Assembly: GCA_958295815.1 (NCBI GenBank)
Contig: OY282374.1
Coordinates: 3,442,856-3,506,855 of the forward strand
Source: Candidatus Poribacteria bacterium
GTDB lineage: Bacteria > Poribacteria > WGA-4E > WGA-3G
Reading direction: 5' to 3'
DNA length: 64,000 nt
Part shown: positions 61,622-64,000 of the stretch, in pieces
Layout of the letters: each line of letters opens with the position of its first letter
Position numbering within the stretch: the stretch's first letter is position 1
Notes under the pieces: generated by a model
What the model was told of the DNA's origin: nothing
Databases searched by the model: none
The model's input: the letters and a program-made list of their open reading frames with translations, nothing else
Position numbers and translations under genes: made by a program

Positions 61622-62776
61622 ATGGCAAATCAGAACCTTCCACAGTTTACTGTCAACGCAGGTTTCCACGATCGGGATGGATGTCCAGTTAGCGTTAACG
61701 TTGACCATCCTGGCGTGAGCCAACTTCACGATCATGCCGTCACCTTAACGGATGTGGCATCTGGCAGCGTCATCTCAGCGCAGTGTTACGCCAACGATGA
61801 TGGTATTACCACCTTAAACTGGATACTCGACGGACTCACCGCCGGTGAATCGCGCACCTATTCCCTGTCAGAGGGAAGCGTTACAGGCGAATCAGGTGTT
61901 CAGTTCAAAGAAGAAGCCGGAACTATTGCGATTACCCTCAATGATCGATCGTTTACAACGTTCCGCTACGCTAAAACCCAGTTCCGTCCCTATTTCTTTC
62001 CCGTACTTGGTCCCAATGGATGTGAAGTAACACGCGGTGAAACAAGCGACATCTCCAAGGATCACGTGCATCACCGTTCTCTCTACGTCGCCTATGGCGA
62101 GGTTAATGACGTTGATCTCTGGGGTGAAGGGGATAATTCTGGAAGAGTCGTGCACCAAGGTTTTACGCAAAAACAAGGCGGGGCTGTCGTCGGCAAGATT
62201 TATACTGATAATAATTGGGAAACCCGAGATGGTTCCCTGTTGATGACGGACAAGCAGAACTTCCGTATCTATAACCTACCTGAGGATACCGCACTTCTCG
62301 ACCTGGATCTAACTTTTATCGCTTCTGCAGGAGATGTCTACTTCGGAGATACCAAGGAAGGCGGCATTATGTCGATCCGTGTCCATCCCTCGATGAACGC
62401 TTCTGACGGTGGAAAGATAGAAAATGCTTTCGGTGGTATCAATGAAGATGAGACTTGGGGCAAACGCTCGAACTGGTGTGATTATTCTGGCGTTGTTGAA
62501 GGAACACCTGTTGGAATTGCTGTGTTTGATCACATCGTCAACCCACGCTATCCGACGTACTGGCATGTGCGGAATTACGGACTCATGGGAAGCAATATCT
62601 TCGGAGGCGGCACCTTTGAAGGGGACCCATCTAAAGATGGCTCCTATACGCTCAAAGAAGGGGAACAGATGCACTTCCAGTTCCGAGTCCTTATTCACAC
62701 AGGCGATGCATCCACTGGTAAGGTAGCACAGAAATACCACGATTTCATTAATCCACCCGCCGTTGAGGTTTCCTAA
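61622..62776 (+). CDS. DUF6807 (PmoA-like) protein
   Basis: The pattern FRPYFFPVLGPNGCEVTRGE, then DHVHHRSLYVAYGEVNDVDLWGE, is typical of DUF6807 proteins, sometimes called PmoA family although unrelated to methane oxidation in practice. The histidine pair in DHVHHRS and aspartate in VDLWGE may bind a metal. ESNIFGGGTFEG-like and KEGEQMHFQFRVLIHTG segments close the domain. It is followed by a Gfo/Idh/MocA gene, with which such genes are often paired in carbohydrate loci. No signal peptide. The reaction is unknown. 384 residues. Confidence 0.85.
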   Translation: MANQNLPQFTVNAGFHDRDGCPVSVNVDHPGVSQLHDHAVTLTDVASGSVISAQCYANDDGITTLNWILDGLTAGESRTYSLSEGSVTGESGVQFKEEAGTIAITLNDRSFTTFRYAKTQFRPYFFPVLGPNGCEVTRGETSDISKDHVHHRSLYVAYGEVNDVDLWGEGDNSGRVVHQGFTQKQGGAVVGKIYTDNNWETRDGSLLMTDKQNFRIYNLPEDTALLDLDLTFIASAGDVYFGDTKEGGIMSIRVHPSMNASDGGKIENAFGGINEDETWGKRSNWCDYSGVVEGTPVGIAVFDHIVNPRYPTYWHVRNYGLMGSNIFGGGTFEGDPSKDGSYTLKEGEQMHFQFRVLIHTGDASTGKVAQKYHDFINPPAVEVS

Positions 62777-62902
62777 CCACGAATGTGCCATCAAATTAAC
62801 CAGAATTTATGGACAAACTACGGGGTCCGCCTCAATTTCTCTACGCTGCTACCATAGGCGATTCTAATAATATGAACCTGGTATACTAAAGGAGATTTAC
62901 GA

Positions 62903-63973
62903 ATGCCAATCCCGACTATTCACGTGGGGTGCACCCATTTCGCACATGGCCGTCTGCAGGCACAAATCAATTCAAAAGGACTTGAACCGGTTGCTTGTGT
63001 CGATATTAACCTCCCCGCAGCGCGCGAGGCTGTGGCAAGTTTAGAAGGGAATGTCCCCGATTATCTCACCGATCGCATCTATACAACAATAACCGAGGCA
63101 AAAGAAAAACACGACGCACAAGCCTGCCTCATCTACGCCTCAACGACCGTTCATGCCAAGTTAATTGCCGAAAGTTTGAACCTCGGTATGCATACCCTCT
63201 GTGTCAAACCTATCGCAACGACACAAGCAGAATTCCACCACATTATACAAGCACATAAGGCAAATCCAGGTTTGATGCTCGTTCAAGGGCATAACAAACG
63301 TTGGAATCCTGCCGCCGCAAAAATGCGAGAATGGCTACGAGAAGACGGTGGGATTGGTGAAATGTTAGCAGGGGAGTGCCGATTCTGGATCCGACAAAAT
63401 CTCTATACTGGACCTGATTCCCGACAACCCGATGCGTATGTTGACGGACTTTTCTTCCACGCAGGTACGAGCCACCAACTCGACCAACTTGTTGCGGCGA
63501 AAGGGATTCCGAAATATGTCACCGCGCATGTCCATAATCGCCGGGATCCTGAACTCGGACAAATTGAAGCGTGGGGAACCGCTGGCGGCAACGCTCTCAT
63601 GGAGTACGCTAACGGCGCACCATTCTCTTACGCAGGGACGCGAGCAGCACATACAGGACCCTTCGGATGGAGTGGACACTGGACTTTTCATGGAGAAGAT
63701 GGGGATCTCCGTCGAGATGCGGGACACCTACAGCTCTTCCGGCTCGGTAAAACCCTTGAAGATTTAACGCTCCAAGATCTGCATGCCGGTTTAATAGAAG
63801 ACGATCGGCTTCAATTTGATGCGTTCGCTCAAGCAATTGCGACAGGTGCAGATCGTGAGTGGATGCAGGAAACGACTCTCGGTACATGGGTGTTGATGGA
63901 AGCATGCAATGAGTCCGCACGAACGCACGAACGGGTTGATGTAGAGGCGTTCGCGAAAAAAATGCTCGCTTAA
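62903..63973 (+). CDS. Gfo/Idh/MocA-family oxidoreductase
   Basis: The N-terminus is HVGCTHFAHGRLQAQIN, an atypical variant of the GxGxxG nucleotide loop. An acidic residue closes strand 2 (VACVDINLPAA), and the catalytic-lysine motif is LCVKPIATT (VKP in place of EKP). A histidine in FFHAGTSHQLDQLVA matches the usual HxxD position (AGTSHQLDQL). It is expected to oxidise or reduce a sugar derivative. The AAAGGAG site precedes the ATG. 356 residues. It ends 27 bp before the window edge. Confidence 0.87.
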   Translation: MPIPTIHVGCTHFAHGRLQAQINSKGLEPVACVDINLPAAREAVASLEGNVPDYLTDRIYTTITEAKEKHDAQACLIYASTTVHAKLIAESLNLGMHTLCVKPIATTQAEFHHIIQAHKANPGLMLVQGHNKRWNPAAAKMREWLREDGGIGEMLAGECRFWIRQNLYTGPDSRQPDAYVDGLFFHAGTSHQLDQLVAAKGIPKYVTAHVHNRRDPELGQIEAWGTAGGNALMEYANGAPFSYAGTRAAHTGPFGWSGHWTFHGEDGDLRRDAGHLQLFRLGKTLEDLTLQDLHAGLIEDDRLQFDAFAQAIATGADREWMQETTLGTWVLMEACNESARTHERVDVEAFAKKMLA

Positions 63974-64000
63974 TCAGCGTCAACAATCAGCAAAATGGAG

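Noticed and set aside
61622..62776. Methane monooxygenase subunit (the name PmoA is used for this family)
   Set aside because: The protein is soluble, lacks transmembrane helices and matches DUF6807; the family name is misleading.

Overview
The window looks like a chromosomal segment of an uncultured Candidatus Poribacteria member or a close relative. This is inferred from gene content, not from a marker gene: three surface proteins share a FlgD/sorting-type C-terminus containing NYPNPFNPETWIPY, and they sit beside phytanoyl-CoA dioxygenase-like enzymes, CxPxR sulfatases, a Planctomycete-type cytochrome C/DUF1549/DUF1553 plus DUF1501 pair, BCCT transporters, DUF4432, DUF6807 and Gfo/Idh/MocA proteins. 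No rRNA, tRNA, CRISPR array, transposase or phage gene was found.

Layout. 1-3 kb: two exported repeat proteins (LRR and cadherin-like) with the shared C-terminus. 3.2-7.5 kb: methyltransferase, two PhyH-like oxygenases and a sulfatase, with a 70-bp palindromic tandem array before the sulfatase. 7.5-9.5 kb (minus): NUDIX hydrolase and a DUF234-type ATPase with its own operator-like promoter. 9.6-10.2 kb: a 12-bp minisatellite and a 14-bp perfect palindrome. 10.2-22.5 kb: DUF1549/1553 and DUF1501 pair, a 69-bp tandem array, serine hydrolase, alcohol dehydrogenase-like protein, Gfo/Idh/MocA protein (minus), glutaredoxin-like protein, gamma-glutamyltransferase, NUDIX, BMP-type binding lipoprotein. 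22.5-27.3 kb (minus): a 1203-aa mosaic surface protein and a Ycf48-like lipoprotein. 27.4-33.3 kb: amino-sugar kinase and murQ (muropeptide recycling), DUF362, a PLC/P1-nuclease-like protein, SBP56/methanethiol oxidase, a membrane protein. 33.6-36.6 kb (minus): small accessory genes (nucleotidyltransferase, DUF4268, HD, aspartic-protease-like pair). 36.9-49.9 kb: DUF4432, a large lipoprotein, an outer-membrane porin-like protein, two paralogous BCCT transporters flanking accA and DUF711, a double cupin and a second sulfatase.

The most interesting part is 50.3-60.9 kb. It is a single-strand, tightly packed defence operon: hsdM, a HEPN (HepT-like) toxin gene, a gene fusing an MNT (MntA-like) antitoxin domain to the type I specificity subunit HsdS, a SEFIR/TIR-like protein, a second SEFIR domain fused to an OLD/ABC-type ATPase, a DUF4276 (TOPRIM-like) partner, then hsdR. 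Both diagnostic toxin-antitoxin motifs are intact (R-x4-H-x-Y in the HEPN protein, G-S-x10-D-x-D in the MNT domain). The arrangement suggests a type I restriction system physically tethered to a toxin-antitoxin pair, with a PARIS-like ATPase/TOPRIM module carrying a SEFIR effector nested inside it. A strong promoter-like site and a MITE-like element lie in its leader.

After the island come a STAS anti-sigma antagonist behind a near-consensus promoter, a DUF6807 (PmoA-like) protein and a Gfo/Idh/MocA oxidoreductase. Short palindromic repeats of at least three families are scattered between genes across the window.
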